Assembly (NCBI GenBank): GCA_014874485.1
Contig: JADBJK010000075.1
Span: 1 to 64,000 of the forward strand
From: Chloroflexota bacterium
GTDB lineage: Bacteria; Chloroflexota; Anaerolineae; DTLA01
DNA: 64,000 nucleotides
Reading direction: 5' to 3'
The notes beneath the pieces are model-generated. The model had not been told where the DNA came from. It was given only the letters and a program-made list of their open reading frames with translations, and did not search any database. Every line of letters starts with the position of its first letter. Position 1 is the stretch's first letter. The position numbers and the translations under genes were made by a program. Shown piece by piece: positions 33,610-41,797 of this stretch.

Positions 33610-34917
33610 TTGAAAGAATACGCTGCACCGAGACGCCTGCTGGCGAATTCCTGCGTGCGAGGACTGTGCCTCTCGCAGTTCACGGCGCTGGTGGGGAACT
33701 TCGCCCTGTACTTCGCTTCCATGGCGCTGGTGGAGGAGATCACCCATTCCAGCACCCAGGTCGGACTGATGATCTTCTCCAGCACGCTGCCCGGGTTCAT
33801 CTTCGGGCTGATCGCGGGGCCGTATGTGGACCGCCACGACCGCATCGCGGTCATCAAGTGGGGCTGCATCCTGCGCGTTCCCATCGGCATCGGGTTTGCC
33901 CTGGCGATGTACTTCGCGCCGCACACCAGGTCGCTGCTGTGGGTGGTGTACATCTGCAACTTCCTGCTGTCGGCGCTGGCCCAGTTCGTCATCTCGTCGG
34001 AGGCGTCGGCCATCCCACGCTACGTAACGGCCGAGCAGTTGATGGGGGCGAATTCGCTCTTCAACCTGTCGTCGGTGGTCTCGCAGGGCACGGGTGTCAT
34101 CCTCATCGCGCCCATCTTGCTGAAACTCGGCGGGCCGTGGCTGGTCGGCGTCGCGAGCACCGGGCTGTACGTTCTGTCGTGGCTATCCGTTGCCCGATTG
34201 CCGCGCGACGGTTCGGACATTGACCCGACCAAGCCGACCGTGAAGAACGGGTTCCTGTCGGCGCTGGCAGACTTGAGGCAGGGCTGGGCGTACATCGCCA
34301 GCGACCGCTTCGTCTGGCTGGCGGTGATTCAGATGGTGCTGGCGGCGACGGCGGTCCTGGCGGTGTCCACCCTGGCGCCGGGGTTCGCCAACCGCATCCT
34401 GGGCAAGCACGTGGCGGATGTAGCGTATGCGGCGCTGCCGGCAGGGCTGGGCTTCGTGAGCGGCCTGATGTTCATCTCCAGCCGCCACGGGCTTCGCATG
34501 TCGCGGCAGGCGTGGTCGGCGCTGGGGTTGACGCTGTTCGGGGCGGGGCTGCTGGGCTTCTCGCTGCTGACGATGCTCAAGGGGCTGCACCTGCTGGGTC
34601 TGGCGCTCACCGTCATCCTGGCGGGGTTCGGGTTCGCGCTGACCATGATCCCAGCGCGCACGATTCTACAGGAGCGGCCCGCGCCCTACATGCGCGGGCG
34701 GGTGATCTCCACGCAGATCGTGCTGGCGAATGCGGCGTCTACGCTGCCCATGCCGGCCACGGGAGGGCTGGCCGACATCTGGGGAATCCAGCAGGTTCTG
34801 ATGACCATCGCCGGGATCGTGCTGGCGATGGCCGCGTTGAGCGTGTACATGGTGCACAAGGAGCGGGCCAAGGCAACGGCGGCCGCCGTAACAGCCAAGG
34901 CGAAGGAGGTGTCTTGA
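33610..34917 (+). CDS. MFS transporter, efflux type (MFS_3-like)
   Basis: A 435-residue major-facilitator protein with about 12 membrane helices. The motif between helices 2 and 3 reads 'GPYVDRHDRIAVIKWG', a variant of 'G-laDr-Grr', and resembles the EntS/MacAB-companion MFS_3 group of drug, siderophore or lipid exporters. Start is TTG 33610 after GAGGGGG; no better codon is near. The C-terminus is Ala/Lys-rich. The TGA overlaps the TTG of the next gene, so the lipoprotein is translationally coupled. In this cluster it could export a small molecule or a lipid, but the substrate is unknown. Confidence 0.85.
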   Translation: MKEYAAPRRLLANSCVRGLCLSQFTALVGNFALYFASMALVEEITHSSTQVGLMIFSSTLPGFIFGLIAGPYVDRHDRIAVIKWGCILRVPIGIGFALAMYFAPHTRSLLWVVYICNFLLSALAQFVISSEASAIPRYVTAEQLMGANSLFNLSSVVSQGTGVILIAPILLKLGGPWLVGVASTGLYVLSWLSVARLPRDGSDIDPTKPTVKNGFLSALADLRQGWAYIASDRFVWLAVIQMVLAATAVLAVSTLAPGFANRILGKHVADVAYAALPAGLGFVSGLMFISSRHGLRMSRQAWSALGLTLFGAGLLGFSLLTMLKGLHLLGLALTVILAGFGFALTMIPARTILQERPAPYMRGRVISTQIVLANAASTLPMPATGGLADIWGIQQVLMTIAGIVLAMAALSVYMVHKERAKATAAAVTAKAKEVS

Positions 34918-36113
34918 GGAAACAGGTCTATGTCCTGATCATCACAGGTCTTGCCGCGCTGATTGCGCTACTGCTGGGCGGATGCGGGGGCCGTCCGTTG
35001 CTGTCCGATGTGGACGTGAGCCCCCGCCTGATCTCGCCCAATGCCGATGGCGTGGATGACGTTACGCGAATCTCGTACCGGCTGACGGGCAGCGCCGACT
35101 TGTCCATCTACCTGGTGGACGCCCAGGGCCAGAAGCACTATTTCCGCAAGGCACAGCGCCGCTCGGCGGGGCGGTACGGTGTGGATTTCGGCGGGGTGGT
35201 GGACGGTCGGATGCTCCCCGACGGCGACTACGAACTGGTGGTGGAGGCGGTGGATGCCAAGGGCCAGACGCACCGCATGAGCCGCCCGCTTTCGCTGCGC
35301 GATGCCGACACGACGCCCCCCGAACTGCTGAACTTCAGCGTGTACCCCCAGCGGTTCACGCCGAACCAGGATGGGTACGACGACCGGGTGAAGGTGTCCT
35401 ACTACCTGACCAAGCCCGCCGATGTGCGCGTGTTCCTGGTGGACAAGGACGGCAATCGGTTCCCGCTGGCCGAGCAGGAGGGCGTGGTGAAGCCCGGCGA
35501 GGTGGGCACACACATCTACGACTATGCGGCTGGGGTGGACGAGGGCGCGACGCCGCCGCCCGATGGCCTCTACGAGGTGCGAGCCGAGGCGCGCGACAAG
35601 GTGGGTAACTTCACCGTGGTTACCAGCACGCTGGAGATTGCCGACGGTGGCGTGCCCCGTGTGGACATCGTGCAGGCGGCGGTGGAGTTCTACCCGACCG
35701 TGGTGCCCATCGGCCAAGTTCTCGCCTTCACCCTGACGGTGGAGAACATCGGGTCGGTGCCGGTGCGGACGACGGGGCCCGCGCCTGGGACGCTGTACAC
35801 CAGCAGCCAGAACTTCAACACGCTGGGCTACACCGAGTCGCCCGGCGCCTGGCGCGTGGGCATTGACTTTGAGAACAACAGCAGCGGGCGGCCCTATCCG
35901 TATCGCTGGGCGCTGGCCCCGGATGACCAACTGACGGTCATCGGTGAGGGCAAGTACCTGATGCCCGGCCAGCGCGCGACGGTAACCGGCTTCATCCGCA
36001 TTACCGAGAAGCCGCCCCGGAATTCGCCGCACTTCTGGGCCGGCTTGATTCACGAGGACGTGCGGATTCTGCTGGACCACGTGGACCCGCAGGCGATTGA
36101 GATTGCGTATTAG
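34914..36113 (+). CDS. Lipoprotein with two FlgD/Ig-like domains
   Basis: A 399-residue exported lipoprotein. The signal peptide ends in the lipobox 'LLLGGC' with the acylated Cys at about residue 24. Two homologous beta-sandwich domains follow: the first starts 'ISPNADGVDDVTRISYRLTG' (about 38), the second 'FTPNQDGYDDRVKVSYYLTK' (about 143), both of the FlgD-Ig/'gliding motility-like' type with Asp-rich calcium-like loops. A third region about 250-399 is an unassigned beta domain. TTG 34914 has AAGGAGG four bases upstream and overlaps the MFS stop. It is probably a structural or adaptor protein on the outer face of the membrane. Confidence 0.78.
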   Translation: MRKQVYVLIITGLAALIALLLGGCGGRPLLSDVDVSPRLISPNADGVDDVTRISYRLTGSADLSIYLVDAQGQKHYFRKAQRRSAGRYGVDFGGVVDGRMLPDGDYELVVEAVDAKGQTHRMSRPLSLRDADTTPPELLNFSVYPQRFTPNQDGYDDRVKVSYYLTKPADVRVFLVDKDGNRFPLAEQEGVVKPGEVGTHIYDYAAGVDEGATPPPDGLYEVRAEARDKVGNFTVVTSTLEIADGGVPRVDIVQAAVEFYPTVVPIGQVLAFTLTVENIGSVPVRTTGPAPGTLYTSSQNFNTLGYTESPGAWRVGIDFENNSSGRPYPYRWALAPDDQLTVIGEGKYLMPGQRATVTGFIRITEKPPRNSPHFWAGLIHEDVRILLDHVDPQAIEIAY

Positions 36114-36117
36114 CGGA

Positions 36118-36183
36118 CAGCGGTCAGCATTCAGCCATCGGCACAACACGGGGCAGCGGCTGATCGCTGAATGCTGACCGCTG
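36118..36183. terminator. Long hairpin between lipoprotein and GT2 genes
   Basis: 18-bp perfect inverted arms, CAGCGGTCAGCATTCAGC at 36118-36135 and its complement at 36166-36183, with a 30-base loop. There is no T-run, so it may be a rho-independent-like barrier, a processing site or a repeat remnant. It begins five bases after the lipoprotein stop. Confidence 0.5.
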
Positions 36184-36198
36184 AAGGCTGAACAGGCC

Positions 36199-37122
36199 AT
36201 GAACGACCTCTCCATCATCATCGTCAGTTACAACTCGTGCGAGTTGACGCGGGCGTGCCTGCGCTCGGCGTTTGACGGCCTGGCGCGGTCGGGACTGCGT
36301 GGCGAGGTGTGGGTGGTGGACAACGCCTCGTCGGACGGCAGCGCCGACATGGTGCGGGCCGAGTTCCCCCAGGCGCGCCTCATTGCCAACGCCGAGAACC
36401 GCGGGTTCGCCGCCGCCAACAACCAGGCCATCGCCCAGAGCGAGGCGCGGCACATTCTGCTGCTCAACTCCGACGCCGAGGTGCGGGGCGACGCCCTGGG
36501 CGAGATGGTGCGCGTGCTGGACGCGCGGCCGCGCGTGGGGGCGGTGGGCGCGCGGCTCGTGTACCCCGACGGCTCGTTCCAGCACTCGGCCTTTCGCTTC
36601 CCAGGCTTCGCGCAGATTCTCCTGGACTTCTTCCCGCTCCACCCCCGCCTGCTGGACTCGCGGCTCAACGGACGCTATCCGCGTCGCCTGTACGCGGGCA
36701 CCGAGCCGTTCGCGGTGGATCACCCGCTGGGCGCGGCGCTGATGGCGCGGGGCGAGACGGTGCGCCAGGTGGGGCCGCTGGACGATGGCTTCTTCATGTA
36801 CTGCGAGGAGATTGACTGGTGCTGGCGGATGCGGAAGGCGGGCTGGGACGTGCTGTGCGTGCCGACGGCGGAGGTGATGCACCACGGCGGGGGAACCACG
36901 CGCAAGTTCCGCGAGGAGATGTTCGTGGCGCTGTGGCGGAGCCGCTTCCGCCTGTATGAGAAGCACCGCGGCCCGCGCTACGCCGCGTGGGTGCGGCGAT
37001 GGGTGCGGCTGCTGATGCGGGTGGACGCGGCGCGCATCCGACGGAAACTGGCGCGGGGCGACATCGCGGAGGGGGAGGCGCGGGCGCTCCTGTCGGCCTA
37101 CGCGCGGGTGGCGGAGTTGTGA
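36199..37122 (+). CDS. Family 2 glycosyltransferase (rhamnosyltransferase-like)
   Basis: A 307-residue cytoplasmic glycosyltransferase. N-terminal 'LSIIIVSYNSCELTRACLRS', 'VWVVDNASSDGSADMV' and 'NRGFAAANNQAI' are the GT2 nucleotide-sugar motifs; the DxD-like site is 'LLNSDAEV' near residue 95, and the catalytic-base region is 'DDGFFMYCEEIDWCWRMRKAGW' in outline (DDGFFMYCEEIDWCWR) near 195. This matches the dTDP-rhamnosyl-transferase/WbbL-like subgroup. It probably adds a sugar to a lipid-linked surface glycan. The start follows directly after the hairpin and has the weak site GAAGG upstream. Confidence 0.9.
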   Translation: MNDLSIIIVSYNSCELTRACLRSAFDGLARSGLRGEVWVVDNASSDGSADMVRAEFPQARLIANAENRGFAAANNQAIAQSEARHILLLNSDAEVRGDALGEMVRVLDARPRVGAVGARLVYPDGSFQHSAFRFPGFAQILLDFFPLHPRLLDSRLNGRYPRRLYAGTEPFAVDHPLGAALMARGETVRQVGPLDDGFFMYCEEIDWCWRMRKAGWDVLCVPTAEVMHHGGGTTRKFREEMFVALWRSRFRLYEKHRGPRYAAWVRRWVRLLMRVDAARIRRKLARGDIAEGEARALLSAYARVAEL

Positions 37123-37200
37123 TTCACCGCGAAGGGTTTGGATCGCGAAATCCGCGAAATGGCGCGGCAGACACGAAGGGCCCTTCGCTGGACGGATGAC

Positions 37201-37944
37201 ATGAAAGTCGCAGCGGTGGTATTGACGAAAAACGAAGCGCGGCACATCGCCGATTGCCTCGCCACGCTGGACTGGGCGGACGAGCGCGTGGTGTTTGACT
37301 CGTTCAGCGACGACGGCACCGTGGACATCGCCCGCGCGTCGGGCGCTCGCGTCATCCAGCACCCGTTCACGGGCTACGCCTCGCAGCGCAACGCCGCGCT
37401 GGAGCAGGTGGAGGCCGATTGGATTTTCTTCGTGGACGCCGATGAGCGCGCCACGCCCGAACTGGGCGCGGAAATCCGCCAGGTGGTGCAGCGGCCCGAA
37501 GTGGGGTGGTGGGTTCCCAGGCGCAATATCATCTGGGGCAAGCACATCCGCCACACGGGTTGGTCGCCCGACTATCAGATGCGCCTGCTGAAGCGCGGAT
37601 TCGCGCGGTACGACCCCGCCCGCGAGGTGCACGAGGTGGGCGTGCTGGACGGCGCGGAGGGGTTCCTGCAAAACCCGCTGACGCACTACAATTATGACAC
37701 GATCCGACAGTTCGTGCAGAAGCAGGGGCGCTACACCGAGTACGAGGCGCGAATCCTGCTGGAGTCGGGCACCGTGCCGCGGGCGCGGGGACTCGTCGGC
37801 CAGCCGCTGCGCGAGTTCTACCGACGGTTTGTGTCGCTGGAGGGCTACAAGGATGGCGGCCATGGGTTCCTCTTGAGCCTGCTGATGGCCTACTACGCCT
37901 TCCGACGGGTGCAGATGGCGCGGAGGATTGCCCGTGGGCGGTAG
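37201..37944 (+). CDS. Family 2 glycosyltransferase (WaaE/KdtX-like)
   Basis: A 247-residue glycosyltransferase starting 'KVAAVVLTKNEARHIADCLATL', with 'WADERVVFDSFSDDGTVDIA' (outline: FDSFSDDGTVDIA) and the metal-binding 'FFVDADERATPEL' near residue 77, then 'PRRNIIWGKHIRHTGW'. This layout is that of the WaaE/KdtX-like GT2 subgroup. ATG 37201 begins exactly at the conserved first strand; the frame is open back to 37138 but runs through a short repeat-like segment. It overlaps the following gene by about 11 bases. Role: transfer of a hexose to a surface glycan, inferred from family and cluster. Confidence 0.88.
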   Translation: MKVAAVVLTKNEARHIADCLATLDWADERVVFDSFSDDGTVDIARASGARVIQHPFTGYASQRNAALEQVEADWIFFVDADERATPELGAEIRQVVQRPEVGWWVPRRNIIWGKHIRHTGWSPDYQMRLLKRGFARYDPAREVHEVGVLDGAEGFLQNPLTHYNYDTIRQFVQKQGRYTEYEARILLESGTVPRARGLVGQPLREFYRRFVSLEGYKDGGHGFLLSLLMAYYAFRRVQMARRIARGR

Positions 37945-39256
37945 GATGCGGCGGGTGAGGCGCGCCATCTCCAGGTTCTCCCACTACGCGGCGACGGCGT
38001 TGTTCCTGCTGCTCCTGCTCGTCGGCATCCGCTCCGACGTGTACCCCCACACCAAGGTGCTGGAGCAGCGGCTGGAGGTGCTCACCGCGGGCAAGCGGTT
38101 CAGCGTGGCCGCGTGGGAGGTGCAGGCGCTGACGGACAAGGCGTTGCAACTCGTCCGTGGGTCGCGCCTGGACGAGGGCGACACGGCGCTGGTGCGGGAG
38201 TTCTTTGACGTGGCGGGGCGCATCGGCGCTCTGCGGGCCGAGGCCGAACGCCTGGCCGCGCAGAAACTCCACATGTCGGCGCGGGCGTTGGAAATCCAGG
38301 CCGAGTTGAAGACGCTGTACGCCAAGCGCGATGCCCTGGAGGATGACGCCGAGGACGTGCTGGCCCTGCAAGTTACGCGGGCGCTGCGCGAGAACGAGTT
38401 GTACACGCGCATCCTGGGGTGGAATGTCATCTGGCCGCCCGTTACCAGCGAGTTCGTGGATTTGCCCCTGCTCCTTGTGATCTCACCCCGCGAGCGGATT
38501 GAGCGCCGCGTGGACTACCTGCTTGACCCCGACCTGACCGTGGCCGAGATGGAGGCGATTGAGGACGCGGTTCGGGACATGGGCTATTCGGGCCTCGTTA
38601 CCCACATCGGCGGGCTGGCCACGTACCCTGCGATGATTCCCGAAATCTACGGGCTGGGGTTCGTCCTGGACACGATGCCCCACGAGTGGGTGCATGACTT
38701 CCTCGCGTTCTACCCGCTGGGCTGGGCCTATGGCACGTCGCACGAAATGACGACGATGAACGAGACCACGGCCGACATCGTCGGCGAGGAGATCGGGCAA
38801 TACCTGGCGCGGCGATACTACCCCGAATACGTGCGGAAGCCGCAGCCCTCGCCGACGCCCGCGCCGAAGCCATCGGAGCCGCCAGCGTTCAGTTTCGGCG
38901 CGTTCATGCGAGAGACGCGCCTTCGCACGGATGAGTTGCTGGCGCAGGGGCGCGTGGACGAGGCCGAGGCGTACATGGAGCAGCGGCGGCTGGAATTGCA
39001 GGAGCACGGCTACTACATCCGCAAGTTGAACCAGGCGTACTTCGCGTTCTACGGGTCCTATGCCACGGGGCCTGGCTCCGTGGACCCCATCGGGCCGCAG
39101 TTGCAGAAGTTGCGGGCGGCGTCGGCGTCGCTGCGGGAGTTCCTGTTCACAGTGGCGCGGATGCGGTCCTACGATGACCTGGTGCGTGTGGTGGGCACGC
39201 CCGAACCGACGCCCACGCCGACGCCGACCCCCGCGGCGACGCCCGCCGTGCCCTAG
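37934..39256 (+). CDS. Membrane-anchored HEXXH putative metallopeptidase
   Basis: A 440-residue protein of no family I can name with certainty. One hydrophobic segment about residues 17-31 anchors it, followed by a mostly helical region about 40-180. The zincin motif HEWVH is at about 250-254 in 'MPHEWVHDFLAFYPLG', and 'MNETTADIVGEEIGQYLARR' follows about 25 residues later, supplying Glu residues suited as third zinc ligand, so a gluzincin-like peptidase is likely. After about 295 comes a Pro-rich linker, a helical region and a Thr/Pro C-terminal tail. GTG 37934 has GGAGGA six bases before it; ATG 37946 is the alternative. It ends the plus-strand surface cluster and overlaps the opposite xseB by four bases. 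Confidence 0.7.
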   Translation: MGGRMRRVRRAISRFSHYAATALFLLLLLVGIRSDVYPHTKVLEQRLEVLTAGKRFSVAAWEVQALTDKALQLVRGSRLDEGDTALVREFFDVAGRIGALRAEAERLAAQKLHMSARALEIQAELKTLYAKRDALEDDAEDVLALQVTRALRENELYTRILGWNVIWPPVTSEFVDLPLLLVISPRERIERRVDYLLDPDLTVAEMEAIEDAVRDMGYSGLVTHIGGLATYPAMIPEIYGLGFVLDTMPHEWVHDFLAFYPLGWAYGTSHEMTTMNETTADIVGEEIGQYLARRYYPEYVRKPQPSPTPAPKPSEPPAFSFGAFMRETRLRTDELLAQGRVDEAEAYMEQRRLELQEHGYYIRKLNQAYFAFYGSYATGPGSVDPIGPQLQKLRAASASLREFLFTVARMRSYDDLVRVVGTPEPTPTPTPTPAATPAVP

Positions 39257-39501
39257 CGGCTGCCCTCGTCAAATGGGGCAAACGTCGCTTCTCCGTCGGG
39301 CGATTCGGTCAGCAGTTTCAGTTTCAGTTCGGCTTTGTCCAGCAGGTCCTGGCAGTGGCGGGCGAGCAGGCTGCCCCGCTCAAACAGTCGGATGGTGTCC
39401 TCCAGCGGCAGATTGCCCGCTTCCATCTGCTCTACCAGCGCCTCCAGTTCGCGGAAGGCTTCCTCAAAGGACAGAGCCGCAATGTCTGCGTTTTGGCTCA
39501 T
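39253..39501 (-). CDS. xseB: Exodeoxyribonuclease VII small subunit
   Basis: An 82-residue subunit with the family core 'LSFEEAFRELEALVEQMEAGNLPLEDTIRLFERGSLLARHCQDLL' seen in parts ('SFEEAFRELEALVEQMEAG', 'LPLEDTIRLFERG'). It joins XseA to form the enzyme that digests single-stranded DNA from both ends. The ATG overlaps the xseA stop (ATGA), giving coupled translation. It is the last gene of a long minus-strand operon and meets a convergent gene tail to tail with a 4-bp overlap and no terminator between. Confidence 0.95.
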   Translation of the reverse strand: MSQNADIAALSFEEAFRELEALVEQMEAGNLPLEDTIRLFERGSLLARHCQDLLDKAELKLKLLTESPDGEATFAPFDEGSR

Positions 39502-40739
39502 GATGGTTTGCTCTCCTCATCTTCTCGGTCTTCGGCAACCCGCCCGTGGAAGGCCCCGTCGCTGACCTGCACGCGGATGGCGTCGCCTGGGCGGACGTGG
39601 CGGGTGCTGGTTACCAGTCTCCCCGACGGGCGCAGGGAAACGATGGCGTAGCCGCGGGCCAGCGTCGCCTGGGGCGAGGCGCTGTGCAGGCGGTCGGCGG
39701 CGGCCTTGAGCGCGCCCTTGCTGTGGGATAGCGTCTGCCGCGCCGCCAGCGTCATGCGGTGGGTCAGTTCGTCCACGCGCTGACGGTGGCTCCGAATCTG
39801 CGCTTCGGGCGAGGCACGGCGCAGGGCCTTGTGGACGTAGGCGAGGTTGGCCGCCATGTCCTGGACGCGGCGCGACGCGGTGCGGCTCAGGCGTTCGGCC
39901 ATGTCCTCCAGCGCGGCGAGGAGTTCGGCGCGGTCGGGCGTAACGAACTCGGCGGCGGCAGTGGGCGTGGGCGCACGGCGGTCGGCCACGAAATCGGCGA
40001 TGGTGAAATCGGTCTCGTGGCCGATGCCGGTAACAACCGGTATGCGGGACCGGGCGATGGCCCTCGCGACCTGCTCGTCGTTGAAGGCGGCCAGTTCTTC
40101 CACGGAGCCGCCGCCCCGCGCCACGATGAGCACGTCGCAGTCGGTGTGGCGGTTGAGTGCTTCCAGCGCGGCGACAATCTGCGCGGGGGCGTCGGCGCCC
40201 TGCACCTGGGTGGGGGCCAGGGTGGCGGCGACGCACGGGAACCGCCGCCGCAGCACGTGCAGGATGTCGCGCAGCGCGGCCCCGTCGGGCGAGGTTACGA
40301 TGCCGATGTGCCGCGGGAAGTCGGGCAGGGGGCGCTTGCGCTCCTCGGCGAACAGCCCTTCGTCGCGCAGGCGTTGTTTCAGTCGCTCCAGTTGGATGTA
40401 GTAGTCGCCCAGGCCCGCGGGCTGAATCTCGTCCACGTAGAGCTGGTAGGTCCCCTGGGCTTCGTACACGCTCACCCTGCCGTGGGCCAGAATGCGGTCG
40501 CCGTTCTGGGGCAGGGCGCGAATTCGCGCAGCGGTAGAGCGCCACAGGACGCACCCAAGGCGCGCGCCCGCATCCGTAAGGCTGAAGTAGATGTGGCCCG
40601 AAGACGGGCGGGACAGGTTGGACACCTCGCCTTCCACCCACACGTCGGCGAGGGCCTCGTCCTCGTCAAAAAGCCCCTTGATGTGGAGCGTGAGTTCGCT
40701 GACGGTGAAGGGGCGGGCGAATAACGTCATCTGTACCAT
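39498..40739 (-). CDS. xseA: Exodeoxyribonuclease VII large subunit
   Basis: A 413-residue catalytic subunit. The N-terminal OB-fold appears in 'FTVSELTLHIKGLFDED', 'VWVEGEVSNLSRPSSGHIYF' (in part) and 'GCVLWRS'. The nuclease core has 'GIVTSPDGAALRDILHVLRRR', 'DVLIVARGGGSVEELAAFND' (in part), 'IPVVTGIGHETDFTIADFVAD' (in part) and 'RAPTPTAAAEF', all diagnostic of XseA. It ends with the basic coiled-coil region and 'LARGYAIV'. The start lies four bases after the comF stop, and the stop overlaps xseB. Function: degradation of single-stranded DNA in repair or after DNA uptake. Confidence 0.97.
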   Translation of the reverse strand: MVQMTLFARPFTVSELTLHIKGLFDEDEALADVWVEGEVSNLSRPSSGHIYFSLTDAGARLGCVLWRSTAARIRALPQNGDRILAHGRVSVYEAQGTYQLYVDEIQPAGLGDYYIQLERLKQRLRDEGLFAEERKRPLPDFPRHIGIVTSPDGAALRDILHVLRRRFPCVAATLAPTQVQGADAPAQIVAALEALNRHTDCDVLIVARGGGSVEELAAFNDEQVARAIARSRIPVVTGIGHETDFTIADFVADRRAPTPTAAAEFVTPDRAELLAALEDMAERLSRTASRRVQDMAANLAYVHKALRRASPEAQIRSHRQRVDELTHRMTLAARQTLSHSKGALKAAADRLHSASPQATLARGYAIVSLRPSGRLVTSTRHVRPGDAIRVQVSDGAFHGRVAEDREDEESKPS

Positions 40740-40743
40740 GGCA

Positions 40744-41439
40744 CTACCGCCTATCCCCGTCGGGCAGGCGCGGGCGGCAGAGGGTCATGGCCCAGACGGC
40801 ACGCGCTCCGGCGTCCAGGGCGGCCCGCGCGCAGGCTTCCAGGGTGGCGCCGGTGGTGCACACGTCGTCTATGAGCAGCACCGACTTGCCTGCCAGGGCC
40901 GACGGTTCGCCCTGGAACGCGCCCTGCACGTTCTGCCACCGCTCGGCTGCCGTCAGCGTAACCTGGGGCAGCGTGGGGCGGACGCGGCGCAGGGCCTTGT
41001 TGGCGGCGGGGATGCCGGTGGCGCGACTGAACTCCGTCGCCAGCAGGTGCGACTGGTTGTAGCCGCGTTCCTTCTGCCGCCGCGGGTGCAGGGGGACGCC
41101 GATGACCGCGTCAACGGGGTGGTGCAGGCGCTCCCAGTCGTGAACCAGCAGGCTTGCGAGCGGCCCGGCCAGCACGCGCTGCCCGTTGTACTTGAAGTTG
41201 TGGATGGCGGTGCGCAGCGGCTCCTCAAACCAGGCCACCGAACGGACGCCGCGAAGGGCCGTGGCACTCCAGGCGTTCGCGGAGAAGGCCGCGCGCGGGT
41301 CGGTGCCGATGTACGCGATCTGGGCCAGGCATTGCGGGCACAGGTGGTGCCCCACGCGCCCACATCCGCCGCACTTGGGCGGGAAAATCCAGTCCAGCAG
41401 GGAGTCCAACGTCCTGGCAAAGGCTGGTGCGAGGCCCAT
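40744..41439 (-). CDS. comF: ComF family protein (competence/phosphoribosyltransferase)
   Basis: A 231-residue protein. The N-terminal zinc finger has Cys pairs 'PPKCGGCGRVGHHLCPQCL' and the C-terminal phosphoribosyltransferase domain has the binding loop 'VLLIDDVCTTGATLEACA' near residue 195, plus 'RGYNQSHLLA' and 'RPTLPQVTLTAAER', the ComF signatures. ComF proteins act in the cytoplasm during DNA uptake by transformation in several bacteria. ATG 41439 starts at the conserved 'LLDWIFPP' region; a longer frame upstream lies within the DUF192 gene. It sits four bases from its upstream and downstream neighbours, in one transcript with tadC and xseAB. Confidence 0.94.
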   Translation of the reverse strand: MGLAPAFARTLDSLLDWIFPPKCGGCGRVGHHLCPQCLAQIAYIGTDPRAAFSANAWSATALRGVRSVAWFEEPLRTAIHNFKYNGQRVLAGPLASLLVHDWERLHHPVDAVIGVPLHPRRQKERGYNQSHLLATEFSRATGIPAANKALRRVRPTLPQVTLTAAERWQNVQGAFQGEPSALAGKSVLLIDDVCTTGATLEACARAALDAGARAVWAMTLCRPRLPDGDRR

Positions 41440-41443
41440 GGTG

Positions 41444-41797
41444 TCAATCCTCGGAATCGCCCAGGGCGATGAGGTCGCCCACGGCGGTGTGCGTAGCGCG
41501 GATGGTTCCTGGCGGCAGTTCCACGATGGCGCGGCAGCCGCCCACGACGGGGCCGACGCGCCAGGGGGGCATGGCCTCTTCCAGCCGCAGCACGCGCCCG
41601 TCGCGGTCCAGGTACAGCACATCTATCGGGAAGCGCATGAAGAAGGTGTGGATGCTGTTGTCGCCGACGAGCACCAGTGCTTCGCCTGGGGCCAGGCCAG
41701 GGTGAAGCATCAGGCCGCGCAGGCGCTCAAAGAACGTCCGCGCGGCCGTGGCGCGATGGGCGAGCGTCGTTTGCCTGGAGCGGTTGACGATGATCAA
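41444..41797 (-). CDS. DUF192 family protein
   Basis: A 117-residue protein with the DUF192 core: 'TFFERLRGLMLHPGLAPGEAL' (in part), 'HTFFMRFPIDVLYLDRDGRV' and 'VVGGCRAIVELPPGT'. TTG 41797 overlaps the tadC stop codon (TTGA), so it is translated by coupling; no ATG is available. The family is small and beta-rich, with unsettled function, sometimes exported; this one has no signal peptide. Its position between a pilus-platform gene and comF suggests service to the pilus or to DNA uptake, but this is inference. Confidence 0.86.
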   Translation of the reverse strand: MIIVNRSRQTTLAHRATAARTFFERLRGLMLHPGLAPGEALVLVGDNSIHTFFMRFPIDVLYLDRDGRVLRLEEAMPPWRVGPVVGGCRAIVELPPGTIRATHTAVGDLIALGDSED

